Source: Tenacibaculum mesophilum (GTDB taxonomy: Bacteria; Bacteroidota; Bacteroidia; Flavobacteriales; Flavobacteriaceae). Taken from it: a DNA stretch of 64,000 nucleotides. Shown piece by piece: positions 36,374 to 44,978 of this stretch. Position numbers and translations under genes: made by a program. The notes below the pieces were generated by a model. The model saw only the letters and a list, made by a program, of their open reading frames with translations. It was not told where the DNA came from and searched no databases. How positions within the stretch are numbered: the stretch's first letter is position 1; each line of letters opens with the position of its first letter. Where the stretch lies: positions 2,226,001-2,290,000 of the forward strand of contig NZ_CP032544.1 in the NCBI RefSeq assembly GCF_003867075.1, written 5' to 3'.

Positions 36374-36562
36374 ATGCAAGAAAAAATCTATCAAAAGAAA
36401 AAACTACTTATAATAATAGGCATACTCATAGCAACTTTAGGTGGAGTCATGGGGTATTGCACTTATGAAAATAATCCTTGGGAAACCATTAGTGGAGTAA
36501 TTAGTGGGATAGGTTTTGGACTAACATTTATAGCGTTAACAATAAAATCGCCAACCAAATAG
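36374..36562 (+). CDS. Small two-helix membrane protein between DUF4286 and rsmA genes
   Basis: A 62-residue protein with two hydrophobic stretches (about 10-28 and 38-57) and the start [12 protein letters not shown]. The 2-bp gap to the DUF4286 gene and 11-bp gap to rsmA show tight cotranscription, which supports it being real. No family is recognised. Confidence 0.65.
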   Translation: MQEKIYQKKKLLIIIGILIATLGGVMGYCTYENNPWETISGVISGIGFGLTFIALTIKSPTK

Positions 36563-36573
36563 ATACAATAAAA

Positions 36574-37377
36574 ATGACCGTAAGAGCTAAAAAACATTTA
36601 GGACAGCATTTTTTAAACGATGAAAACATTGCAAAAAAAATAGCTGATACTTTAACTGAAAACGGATACAATAATGTATTAGAAATTGGTCCTGGAATGG
36701 GGGTTTTAACAAAGTATTTATTAGAAAAAAAAACTAAGGTTACCGTAATGGAACTAGATTCAGAATCGGTAACCTATTTACAAGAAACATTTCCTGTTGA
36801 ACATATTAAGTTAGACACTTCAAAAGAGAAGTTTACCATTATTGAAGGTGATTTTTTAAAAAAAGACTTTACCAAAATATTTGATAAGCAACAAGTAGCC
36901 ATTATTGGTAACTTTCCTTATAACATTTCTTCTCAAATCGTTTTTAAAGCTATTGAAAACCGCGAATTTGTTCCTGAGTTTTCAGGAATGTTTCAAAAGG
37001 AAGTTGCTCAACGAATTGCAGAAAAAAAAGGAAGCAAAACCTACGGAATACTCTCGGTATTAACACAAGCTTTTTACAATGCTGAATACTTATTTACCGT
37101 ACCTCCTTCTGTATTCAATCCACCACCAAAAGTAGATTCTGGAGTTATTAGACTTATCAGAAAAGAGAACTATACACTTCCTGTTGATGAAAAATTATTT
37201 TTTAGAGTGGTAAAAACAGCTTTCAATCAACGAAGAAAAATGTTACGTTCCAGTTTAAAATCTTTTAATCTTTCGGATACCTTAAAAGAAGACCCTATAT
37301 TTGCGATGCGTCCCGAACAATTATCGGTGCAAAAATTCATTGAGTTGACACAAAAAATAGCTCAAAATAATAGTTAA
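36574..37377 (+). CDS. rsmA: 16S rRNA (adenine1518/1519-N6)-dimethyltransferase
   Basis: A 267-residue RsmA/KsgA enzyme, which dimethylates the two adjacent adenines in the 3' terminal hairpin of 16S rRNA. The SAM-binding motif is [16 protein letters not shown], the catalytic NFPY motif appears as [15 protein letters not shown], and [16 protein letters not shown] is the conserved stretch after it. The N-terminal [18 protein letters not shown] is the family start. Length is standard. Confidence 0.96.
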   Translation: MTVRAKKHLGQHFLNDENIAKKIADTLTENGYNNVLEIGPGMGVLTKYLLEKKTKVTVMELDSESVTYLQETFPVEHIKLDTSKEKFTIIEGDFLKKDFTKIFDKQQVAIIGNFPYNISSQIVFKAIENREFVPEFSGMFQKEVAQRIAEKKGSKTYGILSVLTQAFYNAEYLFTVPPSVFNPPPKVDSGVIRLIRKENYTLPVDEKLFFRVVKTAFNQRRKMLRSSLKSFNLSDTLKEDPIFAMRPEQLSVQKFIELTQKIAQNNS

Positions 37378-37464
37378 GAGTCCTTTTTAGACAAGAACAA
37401 GTCTTCTTTTTGAATTAGATTTCAACATATTCAAAACCTCGATAATCGAGCAAAATTGCAAGTA

Positions 37465-38814
37465 ATGGCACTAGAAATCACAAAAGACTTATTAGAAAAC
37501 GTAAAAGAACTGATTCAGCAACAAAAAGACACAGCTCTTTCTGAAGTTTTTTCAGATATTCACTATGCTGATATTGCTGAAGTTTTAGATGAACTCACTT
37601 TTGAAGAAGCAGTTTACATTATACGTTTATTAGATAGCGAAACAACTTCAGATGTATTAATGGAAGTTGATGAAGGGGTTCGTGAAAAAGTTTTTGAACA
37701 ACTTTCTGCCAAAGAAATTGCCGAAGAGGTTAATGAACTTGATACCGATGATGCTGCCGATGTTATTGCCGAACTTCCTGAAGAGCGAAAACAAGCTGTT
37801 ATTCAAAAAATTGAAGACAGAGAGCACGCTAAAGAAATTGTAGAGCTACTTCGTTATGATGAAGACTCTGCTGGGGGTTTAATGGCAAAAGAGCTTGTAA
37901 AAGTTAATGAGAATTGGAATGTGCTTACTTGTGTTAAAAAAATGCGACTGCAGGCAGAAGAGGTTACTAGAGTTCATTCTATTTATGTAGTTGATGATGA
38001 AGGTAAGCTAAAAGGACGTTTGTCTTTGAAAGACTTGTTAATGGCATCTACTCGTTCTAAAATTTCAGATGTCTACATTCCAAAAGTAGATTTTGTTCAT
38101 GTACACGACGATGCCGAAGATGTAGCTAACATCATGCGTAAATATGACCTAGAAGCTATTCCTGTTGTGGATGAATTAGGTGTTTTGGTAGGTAGAATTA
38201 CTATTGATGATATTGTTGATGTAATTAAAGAAGAAGCTGAAAAAGATTATCAATTAGCCGCAGGTATTACTCAAGATGTTGACTCCGAAGATAGCATTTT
38301 ACAATTAACGCGAGCTCGATTACCATGGTTATTCTTAGGTTTAATTGGAGGTATTGGAGCAGCAAGAATTATGGGTTTTTTTGAAGGTGCTTTAGAAGAT
38401 AATGCTGTTCTCTTTATGTTTACACCTCTTATTGCTGCTATGGCTGGTAATGTAGGGGTACAATCTTCTGCCATTATTGTTCAAGGCTTAGCTAATGATG
38501 ATGTAAAAGGAAGTGTTACTAATAGGTTATTAAAAGAAATGTCTTTAGCTGCTGTAAACGGACTTGTTTTAGCTATTATTTTGTTTTTCTTTATTTGGGT
38601 TTGGAAAGGAGACATAACAATTGCCTCTGCTATTTCATCTTCTTTATTTGCAGTAATTATTGTTGCTGGTTTAGTGGGTACTTTTATTCCTTTATTTTTA
38701 GATAAAAGAGGCATAGATCCAGCTATTGCTACAGGACCTTTTATTACAACAAGTAATGATATTTTTGGAATCTTAATCTACTTTTCAATAGCCAAAATAA
38801 TTATTGGTTTTTAA
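37465..38814 (+). CDS. mgtE: Magnesium transporter MgtE
   Basis: A 449-residue MgtE-type magnesium channel: N-terminal superhelical domain (~1-125, repeated DDAADVIAELPEERKQAVI), two CBS domains (~130-255) that sense cytosolic Mg2+, a connecting helix and five transmembrane helices (~280-450, with the GNVGVQSSAIIVQGL pore motif). The start is taken at ATG 37465; a TTG at 37456 would add three residues. It is the last gene of the segment and shares TTAA stop codons with the convergent LysE gene. Confidence 0.93.
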   Translation: MALEITKDLLENVKELIQQQKDTALSEVFSDIHYADIAEVLDELTFEEAVYIIRLLDSETTSDVLMEVDEGVREKVFEQLSAKEIAEEVNELDTDDAADVIAELPEERKQAVIQKIEDREHAKEIVELLRYDEDSAGGLMAKELVKVNENWNVLTCVKKMRLQAEEVTRVHSIYVVDDEGKLKGRLSLKDLLMASTRSKISDVYIPKVDFVHVHDDAEDVANIMRKYDLEAIPVVDELGVLVGRITIDDIVDVIKEEAEKDYQLAAGITQDVDSEDSILQLTRARLPWLFLGLIGGIGAARIMGFFEGALEDNAVLFMFTPLIAAMAGNVGVQSSAIIVQGLANDDVKGSVTNRLLKEMSLAAVNGLVLAIILFFFIWVWKGDITIASAISSSLFAVIIVAGLVGTFIPLFLDKRGIDPAIATGPFITTSNDIFGILIYFSIAKIIIGF

Positions 38815-39488
38815 TCTATTGATTCTACTTTTTCTATCAGGTTATCAATCTTACTTTCAGGAATAAATCCTTTTAGCATTAATACAGCACCAAAAACAAT
38901 TAACAATACTCCCATTCCTCGTTTTATTCGATAAATAACTAATGGAGTTAGCCTACTTTTTAATTGTTTAGCAAGTAATATTTTTCCTAAATCTGTAATT
39001 GCGTAGCCTGCTATTACAGTACCAAAATACCAAACTAAGTACTTAGGATTCATATCGTATGTTGGTCCTATAACCACGATTAAACCAAGCCAAAAGGCTA
39101 ATACACCTATATTTATAAAATTTAGGAAAAAACCTTTAAAAAGAAGCTTTAAATAATTATTGCTTTCTGGTAAAACAACATCAGGAGCTTCTGCTTCTTT
39201 CTTATTATTTTTATCTAAATAAGTAATTAACCCATAAATAATAAGCACCAATCCTCCAATAAGAAACAAGCGTGGATCATCTTTTATTTTTTCCAACAGA
39301 CTTCTACTTCCAAAATAGGCTATTAACATAAATGAAATATCACCTAAGATCACACCTATATCAAAGGCTATTGCCGCACGAGCACCTTTTAAAATACTTG
39401 TTTTAATGAGCATAAAAAATACTGGCCCTATCATAAAAGCCATGAAAACACCAACAAAGAAGGCGTTTTTAAAGTCGTAAAAATCCAT
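38811..39488 (-). CDS. LysE/RhtB family exporter
   Basis: A 225-residue membrane protein with six hydrophobic helices and the LysE-type start FFVGVFMAFMIGPVFFMLIKTSI (the GPxxxxxI motif). Relatives export amino acids or their derivatives; substrate unknown. The loop between helices 3 and 4 is charged (KNNKKEAEAPDVVLPE). It is 21 bp downstream of the ferredoxin-type oxidoreductase gene, so cotranscription is likely. Its stop overlaps mgtE by 4 bp, tail to tail. Confidence 0.87.
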   Translation of the reverse strand: MDFYDFKNAFFVGVFMAFMIGPVFFMLIKTSILKGARAAIAFDIGVILGDISFMLIAYFGSRSLLEKIKDDPRLFLIGGLVLIIYGLITYLDKNNKKEAEAPDVVLPESNNYLKLLFKGFFLNFINIGVLAFWLGLIVVIGPTYDMNPKYLVWYFGTVIAGYAITDLGKILLAKQLKSRLTPLVIYRIKRGMGVLLIVFGAVLMLKGFIPESKIDNLIEKVESID

Positions 39489-39509
39489 TTTATAAAGTTA
39501 CGGTTTTAC

Positions 39510-40553
39510 TTATACATCATCAAAGTCTACTACAACTTTCTGCGTCGTAGGATGCGCTTGACAAGTAAGTATTAAACCTTCTTCTAACTCATCATCAGTT
39601 AAAATAGAGTTTTTGGTCATAACAGCTTTACCTTCTGTAACTTTTGCAATACAACTACTACAAACACCTCCTTGGCAAGAATAAGGAGCATCTAATTTAT
39701 TTCGTAAACTTGCAGCTAAAATAGTATCTGTTTGCTTCATTGTAAAGCTAGTCTCTTCATCATCTAATACTACTTTAATTTCTGTTTCTCCTTCTTTTAT
39801 TAAATCTGTATTTTCCTCAGCTGTAGAAGCTGTAAATAATTCAAAGTGAATGGCGCTTTTTGATAAACCATTTTCTTTAAGTGTTTCAGAAGCTATCTTA
39901 ATCATTTCTTCTGGTCCACATAAAAAAGCTTCATCAAATACTACTTCTTTATAAAGATTCTTTACAAAGTAGTTTATGTGTCCTTTGTCAATTCTTCCAA
40001 ACAATGTGTTCTCTTTACGCTCTCTACTATACACGTAATGTAAATTAAATCGATCAGGATACTCTTGTTGTAATAAATTTAAATCATTATAAAAAATAGT
40101 ATCATTAATACTTTTGTTACCATAAACTAGCGTAAAGGTTGATGATGAATCTTCTAAAACGCTTTTAATCATTGATAACACAGGGGTAATACCACTACCT
40201 GCTGCAAAAGCAATATAATTTTTGTTGTTTTCAGGAGTTAATATAAATTTTCCTTCAGGAGCTGCTACTTCTAATTCATTTCCTTTTTTTAATTGAGTAG
40301 TTGCAAATGTTGAAAATTTCCCGTTTTCAACAGCCTTTACTGCTACTTTTAGTTGATTACTTTTCGGTGCAGCACATATAGAATAAGCTCTACGAACTTC
40401 TTCTCCTTTAATTATTGTTTTTAAAGTAATGTATTGTCCTGCTATAAATTGAAACTTGCTTTTTAAATCTGCAGGAACATTAAAAAGTATTGAAACAGCA
40501 TCTTTTGTTTCTTTTATTATTTCTTCTATTGTTAATTTATAAAAAGTACTCAT
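39510..40553 (-). CDS. Ferredoxin--NADP reductase-like oxidoreductase with C-terminal 2Fe-2S domain
   Basis: A 347-residue, PaaE-like flavoprotein: FAD-binding domain (1-~105, RRAYSICAAP), NAD(P)-binding domain (~110-245, AAGSGITPVLSMIK and FLCGPEEMI) and a C-terminal plant-type ferredoxin domain (from ~255) whose 2Fe-2S ligands are the cysteines of YSCQGGVCSSCIAKV and LTCQA. The start at 40553 (MSTFYKLTIEEI) is chosen over 40598, which would add an unconserved hydrophobic leader. It transfers electrons from NAD(P)H to an oxygenase or desaturase; no phenylacetate genes are near, so the partner is unknown. Confidence 0.88.
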   Translation of the reverse strand: MSTFYKLTIEEIIKETKDAVSILFNVPADLKSKFQFIAGQYITLKTIIKGEEVRRAYSICAAPKSNQLKVAVKAVENGKFSTFATTQLKKGNELEVAAPEGKFILTPENNKNYIAFAAGSGITPVLSMIKSVLEDSSSTFTLVYGNKSINDTIFYNDLNLLQQEYPDRFNLHYVYSRERKENTLFGRIDKGHINYFVKNLYKEVVFDEAFLCGPEEMIKIASETLKENGLSKSAIHFELFTASTAEENTDLIKEGETEIKVVLDDEETSFTMKQTDTILAASLRNKLDAPYSCQGGVCSSCIAKVTEGKAVMTKNSILTDDELEEGLILTCQAHPTTQKVVVDFDDV

Positions 40554-40635
40554 GTAGTCTAATTTGAACAGCAAAAATAACAAACTCAACACGAACAAAA
40601 GTTAGGGTTTTACAAAAAGTACATTTAAGATTTTC

Positions 40636-40656
40636 ATACATAAGTAAATTATGTAT
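40636..40656. promoter_or_regulatory. Palindrome upstream of padR, candidate operator A
   Basis: Perfect inverted repeat, arms ATACATAA and TTATGTAT around 5 bases. Its right end overlaps the TATATTTG promoter box at 40654-40661. Confidence 0.7.
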
Positions 40657-40661
40657 ATTTG
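40654..40661 (+). promoter_or_regulatory. -7 promoter element of padR
   Basis: TATATTTG fits TAnnTTTG. It is framed by palindromes at 40636-40656 and 40662-40684, so it would be blocked by the regulator. Confidence 0.6.
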
Positions 40662-40684
40662 TATACCTAAAAATCTTAGGTATA
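40662..40684. promoter_or_regulatory. Palindrome upstream of padR, candidate operator B
   Basis: Perfect inverted repeat, arms TATACCTAA and TTAGGTATA around AAATC, covering the expected transcription start, 15 bp before the padR ATG. Confidence 0.7.
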
Positions 40685-40699
40685 AGAAAACTCATAATC

Positions 40700-41038
40700 A
40701 TGGGAAATCAAAAACTATATAAAGGATCATTACAAACTATTATTTTAAAATTATTAGCTCAAAATGATAAAATGTACGGGTATGAAATAACACAAAAAGT
40801 AAAAGAGCTTACCAAAGGTGAATTAAAAATTACTGAAGGAGCTTTATACCCAGCTTTACATAAATTAGAAGCTGAAGGATTGTTGGATGTTGAAGTTGCT
40901 AAAGTTGGCAATCGCTTACGTAAATATTATAAACTCACGGAAAGCGGCACAAAAGAAACAGTTAATCGTCTTTCTGAAATGCAGGAGTTTTTAAACACCA
41001 TGCAACAATTGGTAAATCCTAAGTTTAGTTTGGAGTAA
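40700..41038 (+). CDS. PadR family transcriptional regulator
   Basis: A 112-residue PadR-type winged helix protein: MYGYEITQKVKELTKGELKITEGALYPALHKLEAEGLLDVE is the DNA-binding signature. Two perfect palindromes around its promoter indicate autoregulation. It is followed at 11 bp by two paralogous membrane-protein genes, the usual PadR-plus-HAAS/DUF1700-like arrangement in which the regulator is transcribed with the membrane partners. The signal is unknown; many of these loci sense cell envelope stress. Confidence 0.9.
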   Translation: MGNQKLYKGSLQTIILKLLAQNDKMYGYEITQKVKELTKGELKITEGALYPALHKLEAEGLLDVEVAKVGNRLRKYYKLTESGTKETVNRLSEMQEFLNTMQQLVNPKFSLE

Positions 41039-41049
41039 TTTTTTTAGCT

Positions 41050-41715
41050 ATGGAATTAACAAAAGAACAAATTAAAAGAATAGATATCTTCTTAGAAGGA
41101 ATAGGAATTGAATATATCGAGATCCGTTTTGAAATGGTAGATCATATTGCTACTGATATTGAAAATACAGTTGAAGATACGAATGCTTTTTTTGAAGGCA
41201 AAGGTTTTCAAGTACCTTTTATAAAGTATATGTTGAGCAGAAAAAAAGCTCTAAAAAACCGATATGAAAAACAAACTAAAAAATTACATTGGTATTATAC
41301 TAAAACTATTTTAAAAGACATCTTAAAAAAAGTCATATATCCTAAAAATGTACTCGTTATACTTTTCTTTTCGTTTATATGCTTCTTTTTTGGTCCTAAA
41401 TATGTTAAAGAAACTTCTGTTTTTATTTTTAGTTCATTAATGCTAAATCTTGTATATACGTCATATGTTTCCTATAATTTCACAAAGAAATATAAGCTTC
41501 TTAAAATTGTAAAAACTTACTCTTTTGTAAGCTCAGTTGTTATTATTATTGCTTTAAACTTTCCTAATTTTTTAGATATTTTTTATAATGGTAATTATCA
41601 AAAAAGTGCTATATATGTTTATCTAACTGCTTTTGTTTTTAATTACTTACTCTCTCAAAGTTTTCTAGAAAAAAGAGATTTTATTGAAAAAAAATATCAG
41701 TATTTAATTCAATAG
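41050..41715 (+). CDS. PadR-linked membrane protein, paralog 1
   Basis: A 221-residue protein: cytoplasmic helical N-terminal domain (~1-75) with FEMVDHIATDIENTV, then about four membrane helices (~95-205). The N-terminal domain matches that of the next gene, where the motif reads TELVDHLANDIEQI; this E-x-VDH-x-A-x-DIE pattern resembles the HAAS/DUF1700-like domain found next to PadR regulators. The gene lies 11 bp after padR. It probably acts as membrane partner of the same regulatory circuit; no catalytic motif is visible. Confidence 0.75.
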   Translation: MELTKEQIKRIDIFLEGIGIEYIEIRFEMVDHIATDIENTVEDTNAFFEGKGFQVPFIKYMLSRKKALKNRYEKQTKKLHWYYTKTILKDILKKVIYPKNVLVILFFSFICFFFGPKYVKETSVFIFSSLMLNLVYTSYVSYNFTKKYKLLKIVKTYSFVSSVVIIIALNFPNFLDIFYNGNYQKSAIYVYLTAFVFNYLLSQSFLEKRDFIEKKYQYLIQ

Positions 41716-41717
41716 CT

Positions 41718-42416
41718 ATGCAACTAACCGACCAACATATAAAACAATTATACAAGTTTACACGTCAACATTTTGTTGAGCATTATGATGTGCAAACTGA
41801 GTTAGTAGACCATCTTGCTAACGATATTGAACAAATTTGGAAAGAAAATCCAACACTAACTTTTGAGCAAGCTCGCGATAAATCGTTTAAAAAATTTGGT
41901 GTGTTTGGATTTATGAATGTAGTAGAAGAAAAACAAAAACAGATGAATAAAAAATATTTTCTAATTATTTTAGGTTTTGTAAAACAGTGGTTTTCTATTC
42001 CTAAAATAGTATTAACATTCTCTATGTTTTATTGCTTCTATCTTTTATTACAGTTTTCTTTTTCTAAAAATTTATTTAATGGATTTTTCTTTATAGTTAT
42101 CCTAATAGAGTTTTTTATGTTGTTCAAAAAAAGGAAAAAATTAAATGTAAAATTCAAAAAAACAGGAAAAAAATGGATGTTGGAGGATATTATACAAACT
42201 CAAAATCATGGAAATGTTGTATTTCTATTATTTTACATTTTTCAATTTATAACTCCTAGTTCATATGAAAACCTAAGTGGTTTTACTTCTGTAATCATAG
42301 CTTTTGTTACTACACTAGCAATTATTATTGGTTACATAAGTTTAATAATCATACCCAATAAAGCTAAAAAACTTCTCGAAGAACAGTATCCAGAATATAA
42401 ATTTACCAACAATTAA
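41718..42416 (+). CDS. PadR-linked membrane protein, paralog 2
   Basis: A 232-residue protein with the same layout: N-terminal helical domain (LVDHLANDIEQIWKENPTLTFEQARDKSFKKFG) and four or so membrane helices. Two bases separate it from paralog 1, so translation is likely coupled. The membrane parts differ more than the N-terminal domains, suggesting that each protein senses or handles something distinct. Function is unknown. Confidence 0.75.
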   Translation: MQLTDQHIKQLYKFTRQHFVEHYDVQTELVDHLANDIEQIWKENPTLTFEQARDKSFKKFGVFGFMNVVEEKQKQMNKKYFLIILGFVKQWFSIPKIVLTFSMFYCFYLLLQFSFSKNLFNGFFFIVILIEFFMLFKKRKKLNVKFKKTGKKWMLEDIIQTQNHGNVVFLLFYIFQFITPSSYENLSGFTSVIIAFVTTLAIIIGYISLIIIPNKAKKLLEEQYPEYKFTNN

Positions 42417-42449
42417 AAATTTAAGAAATAAATAATACAAAAATCTAAC

Positions 42450-43121
42450 CTATTTTTTCCCTTCAACAACAATAACAATTTCACCTTTAGCAGGTTTTTC
42501 AGTATAATATGATAGCACTTCTTTTACACTTCCTCGTTTGGTTTCTTCAAACAATTTTGTCAATTCTCTAGAAACAGATATTTGCCTGTCCTCTCCAAAA
42601 TATTCAGCAAAATTTGCTAACGTTTTTAATAATTTATGCGGACTCTCATAAAAAATCATAGTACGTGTTTCTTCTGCTAAGAATTGTAAACGTGTTTGAC
42701 GTCCTTTTTTTACAGGTAAAAAGCCTTCAAAAACAAATTTATCATTCGGTAAACCTGAGTTTACCAATGCAGGTACAAAAGCGGTCGCTCCTGGTAAGCA
42801 TTTCACCTCTATATCGTTTTGTACACAAGCTCTGGTAAGTAAAAAACCAGGATCTGAAATTGCAGGAGTTCCTGCATCTGAAATTAAAGCAAAAGTTTCA
42901 CCACTCTGCAAACGTTTTACAATCGTTTCAACCGTTTTGTGTTCATTATGCATATGATGAGATTGCATAGGTGTAGCAATATCATAGTGCTTTAACAACT
43001 TCCCACTTGTACGTGTATCTTCCGCCAAAATATAGTCTACTTCTTTTAAAATATTGAGTGCTCTTAGCGTAATATCTTCTAAATTTCCAATCGGTGTAGG
43101 TACCAAATACAGTTTACTCAT
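42450..43121 (-). CDS. rsmI: 16S rRNA (cytidine1402-2'-O)-methyltransferase
   Basis: A 223-residue RsmI enzyme that 2'-O-methylates C1402 of 16S rRNA. Family features are LYLVPTPIGNLEDITLRAL at the start, LAEDTRTSGKLLKHY, ALISDAGTPAISDPG and EGFLPVKKGRQTRLQ. The C-terminal extension of the E. coli enzyme (~286 residues) is absent, as is common in Bacteroidota. It is divergent from dxs; a TAGCTTTG promoter box ends only 4 bp before its ATG. Confidence 0.95.
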   Translation of the reverse strand: MSKLYLVPTPIGNLEDITLRALNILKEVDYILAEDTRTSGKLLKHYDIATPMQSHHMHNEHKTVETIVKRLQSGETFALISDAGTPAISDPGFLLTRACVQNDIEVKCLPGATAFVPALVNSGLPNDKFVFEGFLPVKKGRQTRLQFLAEETRTMIFYESPHKLLKTLANFAEYFGEDRQISVSRELTKLFEETKRGSVKEVLSYYTEKPAKGEIVIVVEGKK

Positions 43122-43147
43122 ACAACAAAGCTACAACAAAGTTTTCT

Positions 43148-43155
43148 TACATTTG
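43148..43155 (+). promoter_or_regulatory. -7 promoter-like element of dxs
   Basis: TACATTTG (TAnnTTTG), ending 4 bp before the dxs ATG at 43160; suggests a very short or absent leader. Confidence 0.45.
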
Positions 43156-43159
43156 TCCT

Positions 43160-44929
43160 ATGCCAAAAAAGCTGTTAAAAAATATTGATTTTCCTTCGGA
43201 TGTAAGGAAATTAACACCTGAAAACCTACCGCAACTAGCAAAGGAATTGCGTGAGTTTATTATTGATGTGGTTTCCACAAAAGAAGGGCATTTAGGTGCA
43301 AGCTTAGGTGTGGTTGAACTAACCATAGCACTTCATTATTTATTTGATACTCCTAACGATTTACTAGTTTGGGATGTAGGACATCAAGCATACGGACATA
43401 AAATTTTAACAGGAAGAAAAGACGTTTTTCATACTAATCGTCAATTTGGCGGAGTTTCAGGATTTCCTAAACGCTCAGAAAGTGAGTACGACACTTTTGG
43501 TGTAGGACATTCTTCTACTGCTATTTCAGCTGCTTTAGGAATGGCAATTGCCTCAAAATTACAAGACATTGAAAAGCATCATATTGCGGTGATTGGTGAT
43601 GCCTCTATCGCAAGTGGAATGGCTTTTGAAGCGTTAAACCATGCGGGAGACACTAATGCTAATTTGTTGGTTATTCTCAATGATAATGCGATTGGAATTG
43701 ATCCATCGGTAGGTGCGTTAAAAGATTATCTAACAAAAATCAAAGCCCCTCGATTAGAGATTGAACAGCATAATATTTTTGAAGCATTAAACTTCGATTA
43801 TTCAGGCCCTATAGACGGACATAATTTTGAAGAGTTACTACGTGAACTAGATCGATTAAAAAAGATTCAAGGTCCGAAATTTTTACACGTAATTACTACC
43901 AAAGGAAAAGGGTTACGACAAGCAGAACAAGATCAAGTAAAATATCATGCTCCTGGAAAATTTGATAAAGTTTCTGGGGATGTATTACCTAAAGAAGAAA
44001 GTAAATACACCAAATTTCAAGATGTTTTTGGAAAAACCATTGTTGAACTAGCACAACAAAACGAAAAAATCGTAGGAATTACGCCTGCTATGTTAACTGG
44101 AAGTTCGTTAAAATTTATGATGCAAGAGTTTCCTGATAGAACATTTGATGTAGGTATTGCTGAACAACATGCTGTAACCTTAGCTGCAGGTATGGCTACT
44201 CAAGGATTGGTTCCTTTTTGTAATATTTATTCTACCTTTTTACAACGGGCTTACGACCAAGTAATTCACGATGTAGCTCTACAAAACTTACCTGTAATTT
44301 TCTGTTTAGACAGAGCTGGATTAGTAGGTGAAGACGGAGCAACACATCACGGTGTTTTTGATTTGGCATATTTACGTTGTATACCTAACCTAATTATATT
44401 TGCTCCTCGTAACGAAATTGAGTTGCGTAATATGATGTTTACCGCTCAACAAGGGTTAGAGCATCCAGTTGCAATTCGTTACCCAAGAGGTAAGGGAAAA
44501 CTAGAACAATGGCAGCTTTCTTTTGAAAACATTGAAATAGGAAAAGGAGCTTGTTTAAAAGAAGGAAATCAAGTAGCTGTGTTGTCTGTAGGAACTATTG
44601 CTGATAATATCTCTGAAGCGGTTAATCAGCTTGAAAATAAAGAATTGGTTGCACATTACGATTTACGCTTTGTAAAACCTTTAGATGCCCAACTTTTAGA
44701 TACTATTTTCGACAAATTTGATACCATTATCACTGTTGAGGATGGCACTATCAAAGGTGGATTTGGAAGTGAAGTATTAGAATATGCTTCCGAAGTAAAC
44801 TACCAAGGAAAAGTGAAACTATTAGGAATTCCTGATGAGTTTATACATCACGGTACGATTCAACAATTACAAGAAGTTTGTGGAATAAATGTTAATTCAA
44901 TTAAAAAAACAATTCAAGATTTATTATAA
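43160..44929 (+). CDS. dxs: 1-deoxy-D-xylulose-5-phosphate synthase
   Basis: A 589-residue DXP synthase, catalysing the thiamine-dependent first step of the MEP pathway of isoprenoid synthesis. The TPP-binding motif GDASIASGMAFEALNHAG...ILNDN is at residues ~148-180 (GDG-x-N family variant), with DVGIAEQHAVTLAAG near 336-351 and the C-terminal domain SVGTIADNI. Slightly shorter than the E. coli enzyme (620). It is divergent from rsmI and is ended by a strong hairpin. Confidence 0.95.
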   Translation: MPKKLLKNIDFPSDVRKLTPENLPQLAKELREFIIDVVSTKEGHLGASLGVVELTIALHYLFDTPNDLLVWDVGHQAYGHKILTGRKDVFHTNRQFGGVSGFPKRSESEYDTFGVGHSSTAISAALGMAIASKLQDIEKHHIAVIGDASIASGMAFEALNHAGDTNANLLVILNDNAIGIDPSVGALKDYLTKIKAPRLEIEQHNIFEALNFDYSGPIDGHNFEELLRELDRLKKIQGPKFLHVITTKGKGLRQAEQDQVKYHAPGKFDKVSGDVLPKEESKYTKFQDVFGKTIVELAQQNEKIVGITPAMLTGSSLKFMMQEFPDRTFDVGIAEQHAVTLAAGMATQGLVPFCNIYSTFLQRAYDQVIHDVALQNLPVIFCLDRAGLVGEDGATHHGVFDLAYLRCIPNLIIFAPRNEIELRNMMFTAQQGLEHPVAIRYPRGKGKLEQWQLSFENIEIGKGACLKEGNQVAVLSVGTIADNISEAVNQLENKELVAHYDLRFVKPLDAQLLDTIFDKFDTIITVEDGTIKGGFGSEVLEYASEVNYQGKVKLLGIPDEFIHHGTIQQLQEVCGINVNSIKKTIQDLL

Positions 44930-44931
44930 AA

Positions 44932-44961
44932 GAAAAGCGAACCAACTTGGTTCGCTTTTTA
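44932..44961. terminator. Bidirectional terminator between dxs and secreted phosphatase
   Basis: Perfect stem with arms AAAAGCGAACCAA and TTGGTTCGCTTTT separated by a single base (C), with A and T runs, between the converging genes. Confidence 0.9.
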
Positions 44962-44978
44962 ACTCTTTATTTCAAAAT

